DNA from: UBA7672 sp963738625
GTDB lineage: Bacteria; Pseudomonadota; Alphaproteobacteria; Caulobacterales; Hyphomonadaceae
Assembly (NCBI GenBank): GCA_963738625.1
Contig: CAVTXH010000020.1
Coordinates: 186,001 to 250,000 of the forward strand
Reading direction: 5' to 3'
Length of the DNA stretch: 64,000 nt
The position numbers were made by a program, and so were the translations under genes. Below are positions 8,786-16,714 of this stretch, piece by piece (the first letter of the stretch is position 1; every line of letters begins with the position of its first letter). The notes beneath the pieces were generated by a model. The model ran no database searches. It was given only the letters and a program-made list of their open reading frames with translations, and was not told where the DNA came from.

Positions 8786-9733
8786 TTACGAGCCGCTTTT
8801 CTGCCTCTGGATGAACGCCGCGATTGTCCTGATCAGATCCGTCGTCGCCTCGCTCGGGCGGTGGCCGAAGGCGTGGGGCTGGCCGGGGTAGAAGACGTAG
8901 TCGAGCTTGCCGCCGCGAGCCTGCCAGGCGTGGAGCAGGTCGAACGTCATGTCCTGCGGGATGTTGGAGTCATTGCCGGGCTGCACGACGAGGATGGGCG
9001 GCAGCGTCTTGGCTTCGCCTGACGTGACGATGCGCTGGATCGAGGCGTCCCACATCGCGTCTTCCGTCGTGAAATAGGCGAGGCCGCCTTTCTGCAGGGC
9101 TTCAATCTTGGCGCGCACGGCGTAGCGGTAGCGCGCGGCGGGATCGCTGACCGGCCACATGGCCACGACATAGGCGACGTCGGCGGCGATGTCGTCGTGC
9201 GCGGCGTACTTGCCGTCAGGCCCGAGGATGGGCGTGCCCTTGTGCTGGGGCGCGTCGGGGCGGAGGGATTCGAGCAGGGCGAGATGACCGCCAGAGGACG
9301 AGCCGATGAGGCCTATGCGCTCGGGATCGGCGTTGAGCGATTTGGCGTTGAGGCGGACATAGCGGACGGCGGCGGCGACGTCGGCGCTGCCGAGCGGATG
9401 CTGGTAGGCCGGCGCCTGGCGGAAGTCGATCGAGACGACAAGGAGGCCGGACTTCGCGAGTTCGGTGCAGTAGAGCCTGTCGCCGGTGCGGTCGCCGGAT
9501 GACCACGCGCCGCCGTGCACGTCGATGAGGACGGCGAGGGGCTTTGCCGATTTCGGCCGGTAGATCGTGGCGCCTAGATCGAGGCCCGGCTTCGCCCAGA
9601 CGAGGTTGAGCTCTTCCATCGCGACCTCTCCGGTCTTCGCTGCTGTGGCGGACGCCGCGGCCTGCTGCGCCAGGGCGGGCGAGGCGCAGCCGGCGAGCGC
9701 ACCCAAGACCAATCCGATCAGGAGGGATTTCAT
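8786..9733 (-). CDS. exported alpha/beta hydrolase, HSL-like esterase
   Basis: The 315-residue product starts with a signal peptide and a possible lipobox (ALAGC). Its fold is that of hormone-sensitive-lipase-like esterases: oxyanion motif DVHGGAW, nucleophile motif GSSSGG, an acid in VVQPGNDSN and the catalytic His in GQPHAFGHRP. Such enzymes hydrolyse short acyl esters; the signal places it in the periplasm or on the outer membrane. GGAGG lies just upstream of the start. It precedes a TetR gene on the same strand by about 75 bases, but a clear operon link is not seen. Confidence 0.82.
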   Translation of the reverse strand: MKSLLIGLVLGALAGCASPALAQQAAASATAAKTGEVAMEELNLVWAKPGLDLGATIYRPKSAKPLAVLIDVHGGAWSSGDRTGDRLYCTELAKSGLLVVSIDFRQAPAYQHPLGSADVAAAVRYVRLNAKSLNADPERIGLIGSSSGGHLALLESLRPDAPQHKGTPILGPDGKYAAHDDIAADVAYVVAMWPVSDPAARYRYAVRAKIEALQKGGLAYFTTEDAMWDASIQRIVTSGEAKTLPPILVVQPGNDSNIPQDMTFDLLHAWQARGGKLDYVFYPGQPHAFGHRPSEATTDLIRTIAAFIQRQKSGS

Positions 9734-9808
9734 GAGACGCTTCCCGACACCCGTCCCTCTGATAAAGACGCAACGCGAAGGATGGCACGCGTTTGATAGG
9801 GCGCCAAA

Positions 9809-10447
9809 TCAACGGGCCTTGCCGCTGGACCGGTAGGTTCTTGCGAGAAGTCCCTCGAAGGCGGCTAGGGCGCGCTTCCAGTCGGCTTCGGTTTTCAGCG
9901 GCAAGCCGGAGAAGCCGCCCATCGTGGCGCCGCGCAGCGTGAGATAGTGAAGCGCGGCGAGGAGAATGGCGTTGACCGCGGGAGCATCGACGCCCTCCGG
10001 AGGTTTTTCATCGCCGCGCAGTTTGGGCATGACGGCGTACATCGCTTTCGAGCGCGCGGCGTCGATGCGGCGCAGCGTGTCCGAGGGGCCGGCGAGCTCC
10101 CAGGCGAGAAGCTGTTGCAGCACCCGATCGCGGCGGAGATGGGCGGCGTAGGCGGCGAAGACTTGCGCCATGCGATCTCCATAGTCACCCGTGGCCGCTG
10201 GCATGTCGTCGCCGATCCACAGGCCGGTCGCTGAGCCCATGGCTTCGAGCAGGCCGTCGAGCCCGCCGAAATACCGGTAGATCAGCTTCTTGTCGGCGCC
10301 CGCCTCGGCGGCGATGGCGTTGACGCCAAGGCCGGCCGCGCCGTCGCGCGCGATCACGCGGGCGGCCGCCTCGACGAAGCGCCGCTCGGTGGCCTCGCGG
10401 TCACGGGTCTTGGCCTTCTGAACGGGCGGTTTCTTGCGTGCTGGCAT
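9809..10447 (-). CDS. TetR/AcrR family transcriptional regulator
   Basis: ATG 10447 (MPARKKPPVQK) has a GGAG site. The 212-residue product has a basic N-terminus and a TetR helix-turn-helix (residues about 20-65: AAARVIARDGAAGLGVNAIA, then KKLIYRYFGGLDGLLEAMG). The C-terminal ligand domain is all-helical and unassigned. The gene diverges from a DUF4386 membrane-protein gene; two related inverted repeats lie in the shared region, the stronger one over the neighbour's -10 box. The likely role is repression of itself and of the DUF4386 gene (inference). Confidence 0.88.
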   Translation of the reverse strand: MPARKKPPVQKAKTRDREATERRFVEAAARVIARDGAAGLGVNAIAAEAGADKKLIYRYFGGLDGLLEAMGSATGLWIGDDMPAATGDYGDRMAQVFAAYAAHLRRDRVLQQLLAWELAGPSDTLRRIDAARSKAMYAVMPKLRGDEKPPEGVDAPAVNAILLAALHYLTLRGATMGGFSGLPLKTEADWKRALAAFEGLLARTYRSSGKAR

Positions 10448-10474
10448 GGCGATTCTCCACGCAAGCTCTAACAA

Positions 10475-10492
10475 AGTCACCGAGTAGAGACA
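10475..10492. promoter_or_regulatory. second, weaker TetR operator copy
   Basis: AGTCAC-N6-GAGACA matches the perfect operator at 10523-10540 at ten of twelve arm positions. The two centres are 48 bases apart, and this copy is nearer the TetR start. Confidence 0.5.
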
Positions 10493-10497
10493 AGTTG

Positions 10498-10526
10498 TTG
10501 ACAGGCTCGCGGAACCTGCGTATGTC
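10498..10526 (+). promoter_or_regulatory. sigma70-type promoter for the DUF4386 gene
   Basis: TTGACA at 10498-10503, a 17-base spacer and TATGTC at 10521-10526 form a near-consensus promoter pointing at the gene starting at 10556. Its -10 box overlaps the inverted repeat at 10523, which fits repression by blocking RNA polymerase. Confidence 0.6.
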
Positions 10527-10540
10527 ACCGTGCAGTGACA
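10523..10540. promoter_or_regulatory. TetR-type operator
   Basis: Perfect inverted repeat TGTCAC-N6-GTGACA between the divergent TetR and DUF4386 genes, overlapping the -10 box of the latter. Confidence 0.65.
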
Positions 10541-10555
10541 AATGGAGATATGGAC

Positions 10556-11323
10556 ATGCGAAATGAGAAATTCAGCGAGACCATGAGCAAGCCGGCGGCG
10601 ATGCAGGCAGGAATCGCTCTGGCGGCGGTGGCGGTGGCGGCGAACTTTCCCTACGCGGCGCTGATCGAGCTGTTCGACTATGACGACGTGCTGCGGCGGC
10701 CGGCGGGCGAAGTGCTGAGGCTGTTCAGCGCCGGCGGGACGCCGCTGGTGACGGCGTGGTGGACCTTCGCCTTGAGCGCGATCGGGTTCGCCGTTGCGGC
10801 GGCGCTAACTGGCGAGGCATTGAAGGGCGGGAAGGCAAGGCTGCCCTCATGGTTCACGACGTTCGGCGTGCTCTCGGGCGTCTTCCAGGCGGTGGCGCTG
10901 CTGCGCTGGACCTTCGTGATCCCTAATCTTGCGGCCGCCTATGCGCAGTCGGCCGAAGGATCGGCGGAGCGAGCGGCGGCGGTGACCACCTACGAGGCGC
11001 TGAACGGGTTTGCCGGCGCGGGGATGGGCGAGCATCTCGGGCAGATACTGCTGATGGTGTGGACGCTGGGCGTCGGCCTCGCGCTTGTCCGCATGGGCGG
11101 CGCGTTCCGCTGGATCGGCGCTGCGGGTATGGCGACGTTGCCGTTCTGGATCATCGGCCAGACCGAGCTGCTGGCGCCGTCGATGCCTGGCCTGCCTGTG
11201 ATCGAGGTGATCCCTTACGCCTTCATGGCGTGGGAGGCGTGGATGCTCGTCCTGGGCGTCGCACTGATCGCAAAGGCGGTGCGGAGAGAAGCGCCGGCCG
11301 GCATGACGGCTCAGGCCGCCTGA
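10556..11323 (+). CDS. DUF4386-type integral membrane protein
   Basis: ATG 10556 is preferred because GGAG at 10543-10546 is nine bases upstream; GTG 10535 would lie inside the operator. The 255-residue product has about six predicted membrane helices, with polar loops such as FDYDDVLRRPAGEVL after the first helix, consistent with the DUF4386 family. That family has no assigned biochemistry. It is controlled, very likely, by the divergent TetR protein, so it may respond to a small molecule. Confidence 0.78.
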   Translation: MRNEKFSETMSKPAAMQAGIALAAVAVAANFPYAALIELFDYDDVLRRPAGEVLRLFSAGGTPLVTAWWTFALSAIGFAVAAALTGEALKGGKARLPSWFTTFGVLSGVFQAVALLRWTFVIPNLAAAYAQSAEGSAERAAAVTTYEALNGFAGAGMGEHLGQILLMVWTLGVGLALVRMGGAFRWIGAAGMATLPFWIIGQTELLAPSMPGLPVIEVIPYAFMAWEAWMLVLGVALIAKAVRREAPAGMTAQAA

Positions 11324-11335
11324 ACGGAACGCGCG

Positions 11336-11509
11336 TCAGGAATGGAGGCGGACGGCTCCATGGGAGTCGTCCGCCGAGTTCGTTTCGGGGAAGAGATTCT
11401 CTGCGCCGATCCAGTCAAGGACGGCGATGCGCATCGGCGGGACGGAAGCCGCAAGAAGGGCCAGAGCCAGCGAAATGACGATCCGCTTTGTTGTTGGCGT
11501 TGGCGCCAC
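11336..11509 (-). CDS. possible small membrane or exported peptide
   Basis: A 57-residue frame starts at GTG 11509 after a GGGAGAG site. It has a basic N-terminus (TPTTKR), a hydrophobic stretch (IVISLALALLAAS) and a polar tail ending GAVRLHS. It lies between the stop of the Rieske oxygenase gene and the converging DUF4386 gene. Size, start site and hydrophobic segment are plausible, but there is no homology support. Confidence 0.25.
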   Translation of the reverse strand: MAPTPTTKRIVISLALALLAASVPPMRIAVLDWIGAENLFPETNSADDSHGAVRLHS

Positions 11510-11622
11510 CCCGGCTCTCCCTGCGGTTCTGCGCGGTTTTCGCCGCTTGCATGGGTAAGAGGGGGCGGACCGCCCATTTGGATGCGCGAGGGCGGAAAGA
11601 TTTCTTGCAGCTGGTCCGGTCG

Positions 11623-12732
11623 CTAGCTGCGCCAGCGCAGGGTGCGCGGTTCGATGGGGTTGGCGAAGTCGCGGCCTTCGGATCGGGCGGCGGCCCATTC
11701 CTTCTTCAGGGTGAGATACCATTTGGCCTGAACGTCGATATCGTCGATCCACATCATGTTCTTCTGGTAGGCCAGCCCCTTGTTCTGCAGGTTCACCATG
11801 TGGCCGTCCTGGCCGAGGAATTTCCTGGCGGCGGGGATGAGGATGGGGAGCGCTACATCCAGAAGCGGAGCGTTGTTCCAGAAGGTGATCTGGGTGATGC
11901 GGGTCTTCTTGGGCTCGATGGGCGTGAGGCAGGTGAGCGTGAAGATGCGCGCCTTCTTCGCTTCCACGATCTCCCACCGAAAGCCTGGGATCTGGAAGGC
12001 GATCTCGGTGGTGACGGTGGAGCCCATCAGCATCCTGTAGGCGAGCGAGTTGCCGGACGGCTGGTGGCGCGCGATGGCCCAGCCGCGGGTGCGGGGCTCG
12101 AAGGGTTTCTCTTTGAGGCGGAGGCCGGTGGAGGGCGGGCGCCACCACCATTGATTGTGCACGAAAGGCACGTGCGCGGGGTCCATCAGGCCGACGACGG
12201 CGTCGTCCATATGGGCGTTGAAAACTTGCGCGACGATGAATTTGGGCTGCAGCTTGCCGAGGTTGAAGTCGGGCGCGGCGACGGCGGGCGGATCGTCGGC
12301 GCGGGGGTTGTCGGCGACGTAGACGAAGACCATGCCGTTGCTCTCGTGCACGGGATAACGGCGCACCTTTACCTTGTCGGCGGCAAAGTCTTCCGTGTTC
12401 ACCAGCGAGGGCATGAGGGCGCACTGGCCGGAGGTTGAGAAGCGCCAGCCGTGATAGGGGCACTGGATGGTGGGCTGGCCGTCCGTCTCGATCTGCTGGC
12501 CGGCGGAGAGGGGCACGAGGCGGTGCGGGCAGATGTCGCGCAGAGCGAAGGCCTCGCCCCCTTTTCCATCCTTTGTCGGCGTGCGCGCCAGCATGACGGG
12601 CTGGCCGAGAATGATGCGGCGGAACTGCTTGCCCGGCTCGAGCGTCTTCGACGCACAGGCGAAGTACCAGCTGTCGGTGAGCCAGCCTTCCGCCGTCACG
12701 CCGGCCGATTTTGTGAGGGTTCCGTCGGGCAT
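11623..12732 (-). CDS. Rieske non-haem iron oxygenase, oxygenase subunit
   Basis: ATG 12732 has a GGAAG site. The 369-residue product has a Rieske [2Fe-2S] site near the N-terminus, with ligands Cys68-x-His70 (ICPHR) and Cys91-x-x-His94 (QCPYHGW). A catalytic domain follows with the iron-binding pattern NAHMDDAVVGLMDPAHVPFVH. This is the architecture of ring-hydroxylating or O-demethylating oxygenases such as the vanillate demethylase and PaO-like groups. No reductase or ferredoxin gene is adjacent, so electrons must come from elsewhere. The substrate cannot be told from the sequence. Confidence 0.88.
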   Translation of the reverse strand: MPDGTLTKSAGVTAEGWLTDSWYFACASKTLEPGKQFRRIILGQPVMLARTPTKDGKGGEAFALRDICPHRLVPLSAGQQIETDGQPTIQCPYHGWRFSTSGQCALMPSLVNTEDFAADKVKVRRYPVHESNGMVFVYVADNPRADDPPAVAAPDFNLGKLQPKFIVAQVFNAHMDDAVVGLMDPAHVPFVHNQWWWRPPSTGLRLKEKPFEPRTRGWAIARHQPSGNSLAYRMLMGSTVTTEIAFQIPGFRWEIVEAKKARIFTLTCLTPIEPKKTRITQITFWNNAPLLDVALPILIPAARKFLGQDGHMVNLQNKGLAYQKNMMWIDDIDVQAKWYLTLKKEWAAARSEGRDFANPIEPRTLRWRS

Positions 12733-12808
12733 TCGACTTCCAGAGCCTTGATCGGGCGGGACTATCCAATGTTTGCTGGTCCTAGTCCATTCGCACGAAG
12801 AGACCGAC

Positions 12809-13361
12809 ATGCCGCGCGTTAGCAAAGCCGCAAAAGACAAGAAGCCGCCCCGGGCGGTGAAGGCTCGGGGAGCGGGGGGAACCATCTCCGGCGCATGTCT
12901 GTGCGGGGCGGTGACGATCGAAGTGGACGTGCCGGTGTTCTGGGCGTGGCACGATCATTCCGCCGCCAGCCGGAAGGCGCATGGGTCGGCTTACGCGACC
13001 TATGTCGGAACCTATCGGAGCAAGTGCCGGATCGTGGAGGGCGAGACGTTAGATCTCGCACTTCAAGGAGGCGGAAAGCGGGAATGTGCGGAGTTTCTGC
13101 AGCCGGTGCGGCAGCCCTCTCTGGTATGAGCGGAAGAAATCTCCCAAATGGGTGAACCTGCCGCGCGCGCTGTTCGCGGGCCGCACGGGCAGGGATGCGA
13201 AATACCACATCGCGCACGAGCAGCTGCAGGACTGGGCCTATCTCGGTGCGCCTGTCGGACCTGTGAAAAAGTATCCCGGCGTGATGATGGAGCGGGCGAG
13301 AAAGAAGAAGAGCGCGCCTGCCGAGGGACTGTTCGATCCGGACATGTTCGGTCCCGCTTGA
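12809..13361 (+). pseudogene. GFA (CENP-V) domain protein gene with one frameshift
   Basis: From ATG 12809 the frame reads SGACLCGAVTIEV, the zinc-binding start of a GFA domain, then YVGTYRSKCRIVEGE, and leaves frame near 13055. The continuation is in the +1 frame: NVRSFCSRCGSPLWYE and WVNLPRALFAG through to the stop at 13361. Joined, the two parts make a normal GFA protein of about 183 residues with the Cys pairs CLC and CSRC intact. GFA proteins are named after glutathione-dependent formaldehyde-activating enzyme, but most members have unknown function. One extra base, or two missing, explains the break; it could be a real inactivation or a sequence error. Confidence 0.8.
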
Positions 13362-13711
13362 TCAGGAGGCGTGCGTCCACGCCGCGCACTGCACAACATG
13401 CGCAACCCCGAAGCGAAAATTGCGATCATGGCGAACGCAACCGCTCGTCCGAGTCCCGCGTTGCCTTAAAGATTCTTCAGGCTGCATCGCAAAGCCGTTC
13501 GCCAGCCGACTGAAAGTGCCGTTGAGTCAGCAGCATCGCGCGCCATGGAACCCGGCGCGGTGCAGATGAATCATTTGTCAGCAAGGAGCCGGGAACCGTG
13601 TTCGCAGCGCAACCGTTCGAGTCGCGTTGGGACAGGATGCTCGGGCGCACACGCGTTTCACATCCGGGGGTCCACCACAGGACCGAAGTAACAGAGTAGA
13701 GGAACCACCCC
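13362..13711. other. intergenic, no gene seen
   Basis: A 350-base gap upstream of the EF-hand gene. Frames crossing it on either strand show no recognisable protein. It must hold the EF-hand promoter, but no clear -35/-10 pair was picked out. Confidence 0.35.
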
Positions 13712-14023
13712 ATGATGAAGACCCTTCTTCTTTCCGCGACGCTGGCTGTTGTCGCGGCCCCGGCGCTCGCCCAGGTGACCTCGGCGCCGCCCGCCACCGC
13801 GACGCCTCCGGCTGCCGACGTCAAGGTCGACGTCTTCGCCAAAGCCGACGCCGACAAGAGCGGTACGCTGTCGATCGCTGAGGTGAAAATGGCGGACGCG
13901 ACGGTGACGCAGGCGGACTTCGACAAGGCCGACGCCGACAAGAGCAAGTCGCTGTCGAAGGCCGAGTTCGACAAGTGGTCCTCGACCAAGCACGCCGACA
14001 AGGCTGCCGCGCCGGGCCAGTAA
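13712..14023 (+). CDS. exported EF-hand calcium-binding protein
   Basis: AGAGGAA lies ten or so bases before ATG 13712. The 103-residue product has a signal peptide (cleavage near PALAQ) and two EF-hand loops, DADKSGTLSIAE and DADKSKSLSKAE, each preceded by a short helix. It belongs to the small periplasmic EF-hand proteins frequent in Alphaproteobacteria, which presumably bind calcium in the periplasm. The second loop has Lys at position 6, where the canonical loop has Gly, so its affinity may be lower. A strong terminator follows the stop. Confidence 0.85.
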   Translation: MMKTLLLSATLAVVAAPALAQVTSAPPATATPPAADVKVDVFAKADADKSGTLSIAEVKMADATVTQADFDKADADKSKSLSKAEFDKWSSTKHADKAAAPGQ

Positions 14024-14047
14024 GTCAGGGCTGGCTGAATGGGCGAA

Positions 14048-14075
14048 GGGCGCGGGAGATTCCCGCGCCCTTTTT
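14048..14075 (+). terminator. rho-independent terminator of the EF-hand gene
   Basis: A perfect 10-base stem (GGGCGCGGGA with TCCCGCGCCC), a 3-base loop and five T residues, 25 bases after the EF-hand stop. Confidence 0.9.
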
Positions 14076-14113
14076 CCGTTGCCGATTGTTGCGCTGCGGA
14101 ATTGACTACGCCG

Positions 14114-14584
14114 CTAGTGGATCATGAAGTTGACGGTGCGGGCCTCGAGCACCGGATCGTTCGGATTTTCGGTGGCGCGCTTTTCGAACACCACCTTGCC
14201 GTTCCCGGACGCCGCCATCTCGAACTGGATCACGTGAATCGGCGTTCCGTCGGCCAGCTTGTCGTCTTTCGAGTCGATCATCTTGAAAAGATCGGATGGC
14301 GCATAGCCGTGCGCCGCCCAGTTTCCGGCGGGCAGGCGAACGATTTCGATCTTCTTCGGATAGGTGTGGAAAGTGTGATTGTCGGGCGTCACCACCGCTA
14401 CGGCGTCGTCGGCCGCATCGGCGGCCTTCATGGTGTCGTCCATCGCAGTCATGTCGTGGCCAGCCGGCTGCGCATCCGCGGCAGGAGCGGCCGTATCGGC
14501 GGGGGCGGCCGCAGTTTCAGGTTGGGCCTGATTGCAGGCGGCGAGAGCCAGCGCGGATGCGGCGGCAAGAACGATCAGGCGCAT
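14114..14584 (-). CDS. small lipoprotein, FHT-core paralogue A
   Basis: A GGAGG site precedes ATG 14584. The 156-residue product begins MRLIVLAAASALALAAC, a lipoprotein signal. A long Ala/Pro/Asp-rich linker leads to a domain with TPDNHTFHTYPKKIEIVRL and the ending EARTVNFMIH. The next gene upstream encodes a protein with the same core (T-x-x-x-x-T/F-FHT-x-P...IVRL) and ending (ATRTIHFMVH), so the two arose by tandem duplication. A chagasin-like (I42 inhibitor) fold is conceivable from the closing beta strands, but this is weak. No function is assigned. Confidence 0.65.
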   Translation of the reverse strand: MRLIVLAAASALALAACNQAQPETAAAPADTAAPAADAQPAGHDMTAMDDTMKAADAADDAVAVVTPDNHTFHTYPKKIEIVRLPAGNWAAHGYAPSDLFKMIDSKDDKLADGTPIHVIQFEMAASGNGKVVFEKRATENPNDPVLEARTVNFMIH

Positions 14585-14683
14585 GAAGTTAGCCTCCCCG
14601 GGCGGTTTATGCTGGACCGAGTGATAGCCCGGGATCGGCTGCGCCGGTAGGGCGTGATTCCCCGCTGTGAGACCGTTGCCGGT

Positions 14684-15142
14684 TTAGTGAACCATGAAAT
14701 GGATCGTACGCGTGGCTTCGACCTTGCCGTCTTCCAGTCTCTGGAATTCGATGGCGATGTTGCCTGACTGAAGCATTTCATATTCGAGGACGAGCGCCTT
14801 CTTGCCATCGGGCGTCGTCTCGTCGCGAACGCCCAGCGCCTTCACGGTCGGCTCGCCGGCGGAGGCGGGCTTCCAGGTATCGGTTCCGGGCGCTTCGAGC
14901 CGGACGATGTGCTTTGCGCCGGGCATCGTATGGAAGGTGAAGCCATCGACGGTGAAGCCGCCGGGATCCGCCGGCGTCATCACCATGCCGCCGCCAAGGT
15001 CGGCGCCGCCGGCCGCGGGGACGGAAGCGGGATCGGCAGGCTGGATCGTCGCTGCCGGGCTTTCCGCGACCGGGGTTCCGGCTGGCTCGCCGCAAGCGGC
15101 CAGTGCGAGAAGAGACGTTGCAAAGACGAGTTGAGGCCGCAT
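14684..15142 (-). CDS. small lipoprotein, FHT-core paralogue B
   Basis: An AGGAGGAAA site precedes ATG 15142. The 152-residue product has a lipoprotein signal (LLALAACGEP), a low-complexity linker and a beta-rich domain with FTVDGFTFHTMPGAKHIVRL, LVLEYEMLQSGNIAIEFQRL and the end RTIHFMVH. It lies 99 bases upstream of its paralogue on the same strand, and the pair probably forms one transcript. Both proteins would sit on the periplasmic face of a membrane. No family was recognised. Confidence 0.65.
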   Translation of the reverse strand: MRPQLVFATSLLALAACGEPAGTPVAESPAATIQPADPASVPAAGGADLGGGMVMTPADPGGFTVDGFTFHTMPGAKHIVRLEAPGTDTWKPASAGEPTVKALGVRDETTPDGKKALVLEYEMLQSGNIAIEFQRLEDGKVEATRTIHFMVH

Positions 15143-15194
15143 GGATGTTTCCTCCTGAATGTCCGCCGCATGTTGAACGCGGGACGGCGCGCAA

Positions 15195-15659
15195 TCAACT
15201 CGTCAGATGATAGTGGTGCAACGAGAACCGGTTCCAGCCCTTCTTGTTGCGGGATTCGACGGCCCAGAGCATGCCCGCCTTTTCGTCCGGCCAGAACACC
15301 TGGCGTGCGAGGCCGGCATCCATCTGGGCCTCGAAACAGACAGCCAGCGGGTGGATGTCGGGGGCTTCGGAGAGGCGGCCGGAACTCTTCTTTCCATCGG
15401 ACGTGTAGGACCAGTAGGTGAGCACGCCGTCCTTGTCGGGACCGAACAGGCAGATCTCGCGATATTCGCGCTGGGCGTCGCCCTTGGGGGCGCGGAATTT
15501 CCAGACGGCGTCCAGCCGGACATAGCCGTCGCCGAATTTCGCATACTCCCGCTCGCATGAGACCGGGCCCATGGGGCTGTCGGTCTCCGCCTTCCACTTG
15601 CCGAGCAGGGGCGCCATGGGGCCCAGCTTGCCGCGGCCCTTCTTCCAGACCTGTGTCAC
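15195..15659 (-). CDS. lipocalin-like (DUF1579-like) protein
   Basis: GTG 15659 is chosen because GGGAGG lies six bases upstream and the protein then begins VTQVWKKGRGKLGPMAPLLG. An upstream in-frame extension has no ribosome site. The 154-residue product has alternating beta-strand character with LLGKWKAETDSPMGPVSCER and YWSYTSDGKKSSG, similar to lipocalin-like DUF1579-type proteins that measure 'total mass of ligand' folds rather than known enzymes. It has no signal peptide, so it is probably cytosolic. The assignment is tentative. Confidence 0.5.
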   Translation of the reverse strand: MTQVWKKGRGKLGPMAPLLGKWKAETDSPMGPVSCEREYAKFGDGYVRLDAVWKFRAPKGDAQREYREICLFGPDKDGVLTYWSYTSDGKKSSGRLSEAPDIHPLAVCFEAQMDAGLARQVFWPDEKAGMLWAVESRNKKGWNRFSLHHYHLTS

Positions 15660-15784
15660 CGTCTTCCTCCCTTGCGGATCGCGCCCAGCTAAGGCTGCGC
15701 GCGGCGCCGCCGCAATCATCCAAAAGGGTGATTTGCGCGAAATAGTCCGGAAGATCGACGTTGCTGCGGACCTCGCGCGATCGA

Positions 15785-16219
15785 TCACGCCACCACGCGG
15801 CGCAGGCGAACGAAATGTTCGTCCCAGCCAGCGTCATGATCGGCAGCTTCGCAGAAGTCGACGTTGGGGAAGTCGTGGACCAGCGTCAGCACCGTGCCAT
15901 CGCCGATGCCTTCGAGCGTCCAGGTACAGGTGGTCTCGACACCCTTCAGCCACTCGTGCGTGAAAGTGTGGACCAGCTTCTTGTGCAGCTTCATTTCGAG
16001 CACCCGGCCCCAGATCAGCTTTTCGCCTTCCTTGCCCATCGTGTTGGTGTCGAGGCGGTATTCGCCGCCCTGTTCGAGATCGTGCGGCGCGTCGTGAAAC
16101 CACTTCGCGAGGCCGGGCGCCGTGGTGAGGAATTTCCACACATGCTGCGGCGGCGCCTTGAGGAAGACGGTCTTGACGACCTTCGGGCTAGCGCTTTTTG
16201 CTTCGGCGGGTTTGGGCAT
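15785..16219 (-). CDS. SRPBCC/AHSA1-domain protein
   Basis: ATG 16219 has a GGAG site and overlaps the end of the upstream ArsR gene by 32 bases, so the two are translationally linked. The 144-residue product has the START-like pattern of AHSA1 proteins: VVKTVFLKAPPQHVWKFLT at the N-terminus, GLAKWFHDAPHDLEQGGEYR, and GDGTVLTLVHDFPN followed by the C-terminal helix GWDEHFVRLR. These proteins form a hydrophobic pocket. In ArsR-AHSA1 pairs the ligand is usually unknown. Confidence 0.85.
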   Translation of the reverse strand: MPKPAEAKSASPKVVKTVFLKAPPQHVWKFLTTAPGLAKWFHDAPHDLEQGGEYRLDTNTMGKEGEKLIWGRVLEMKLHKKLVHTFTHEWLKGVETTCTWTLEGIGDGTVLTLVHDFPNVDFCEAADHDAGWDEHFVRLRRVVA

Positions 16220-16559
16220 GGCCGGTCTCCACGGCGAGTTTGAGTTTTGCGAGCTTGTCGTCCCAGAAGGCGTCGAAGAAATTGAGCCAGTCGGCGGCGG
16301 ACCTGAGCGCCTGGGGATTGAGGAAATTGATCCGCTCACGGCCGCGCGTTTCGACAGCGATAAGGCCGCCCTCGCGCAGGATGGCCAGGTGCTTCACGAC
16401 GGCCGGGCGGCTGATCTCGAAGCGAGAAGCCACGTCGGCTATCGACGCGGGGTTTCTGGCGAGATTGCGCAGAATCCGGCGGCGCGTGGGATCGGCCAGC
16501 GCCCGGAAGACGGGCTGGAGCCGGTCATCGTCATCGCGGGCGAGAGCCACAGCGGCCAT
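16188..16559 (-). CDS. ArsR family winged-helix regulator
   Basis: The 123-residue product has the ArsR pattern PVFRALADPTRRRILRNLA, recognition region EISRPAVVKHLAILREGGLI and wing VETRGRERINFL. It lacks the metal-binding ELCVCDL-type cysteines, so it is a non-metal ArsR of the kind paired with SRPBCC proteins. Two copies of an inverted repeat lie immediately upstream of its start, with the ribosome site inside the nearer copy. It probably represses its own bicistronic unit. Confidence 0.88.
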   Translation of the reverse strand: MAAVALARDDDDRLQPVFRALADPTRRRILRNLARNPASIADVASRFEISRPAVVKHLAILREGGLIAVETRGRERINFLNPQALRSAADWLNFFDAFWDDKLAKLKLAVETGHAQTRRSKKR

Positions 16560-16564
16560 GATAT

Positions 16565-16606
16565 GAAACCTTTTGGTTCTGTGTTTTAAGTAAAACCTTT
16601 TGGTTT
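16565..16606. promoter_or_regulatory. double ArsR operator
   Basis: Two inverted repeats, GAAACC-TTTT-GGTTC (16565-16579) and AAAACC-TTTT-GGTTT (16592-16606), are 27 bases apart, directly upstream of the ArsR start. The spacing is about 2.6 helical turns. Confidence 0.7.
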
Positions 16607-16714
16607 CATGTCAAGAACTCACTGCGCCGAAAACCACGTGCGTTTCCCGGTTGCTCCATGGATGACTCTTTGACGCCGAAGCGCTAGGTTTCAAGCAGCA
16701 GCAGGAGACCAGCA

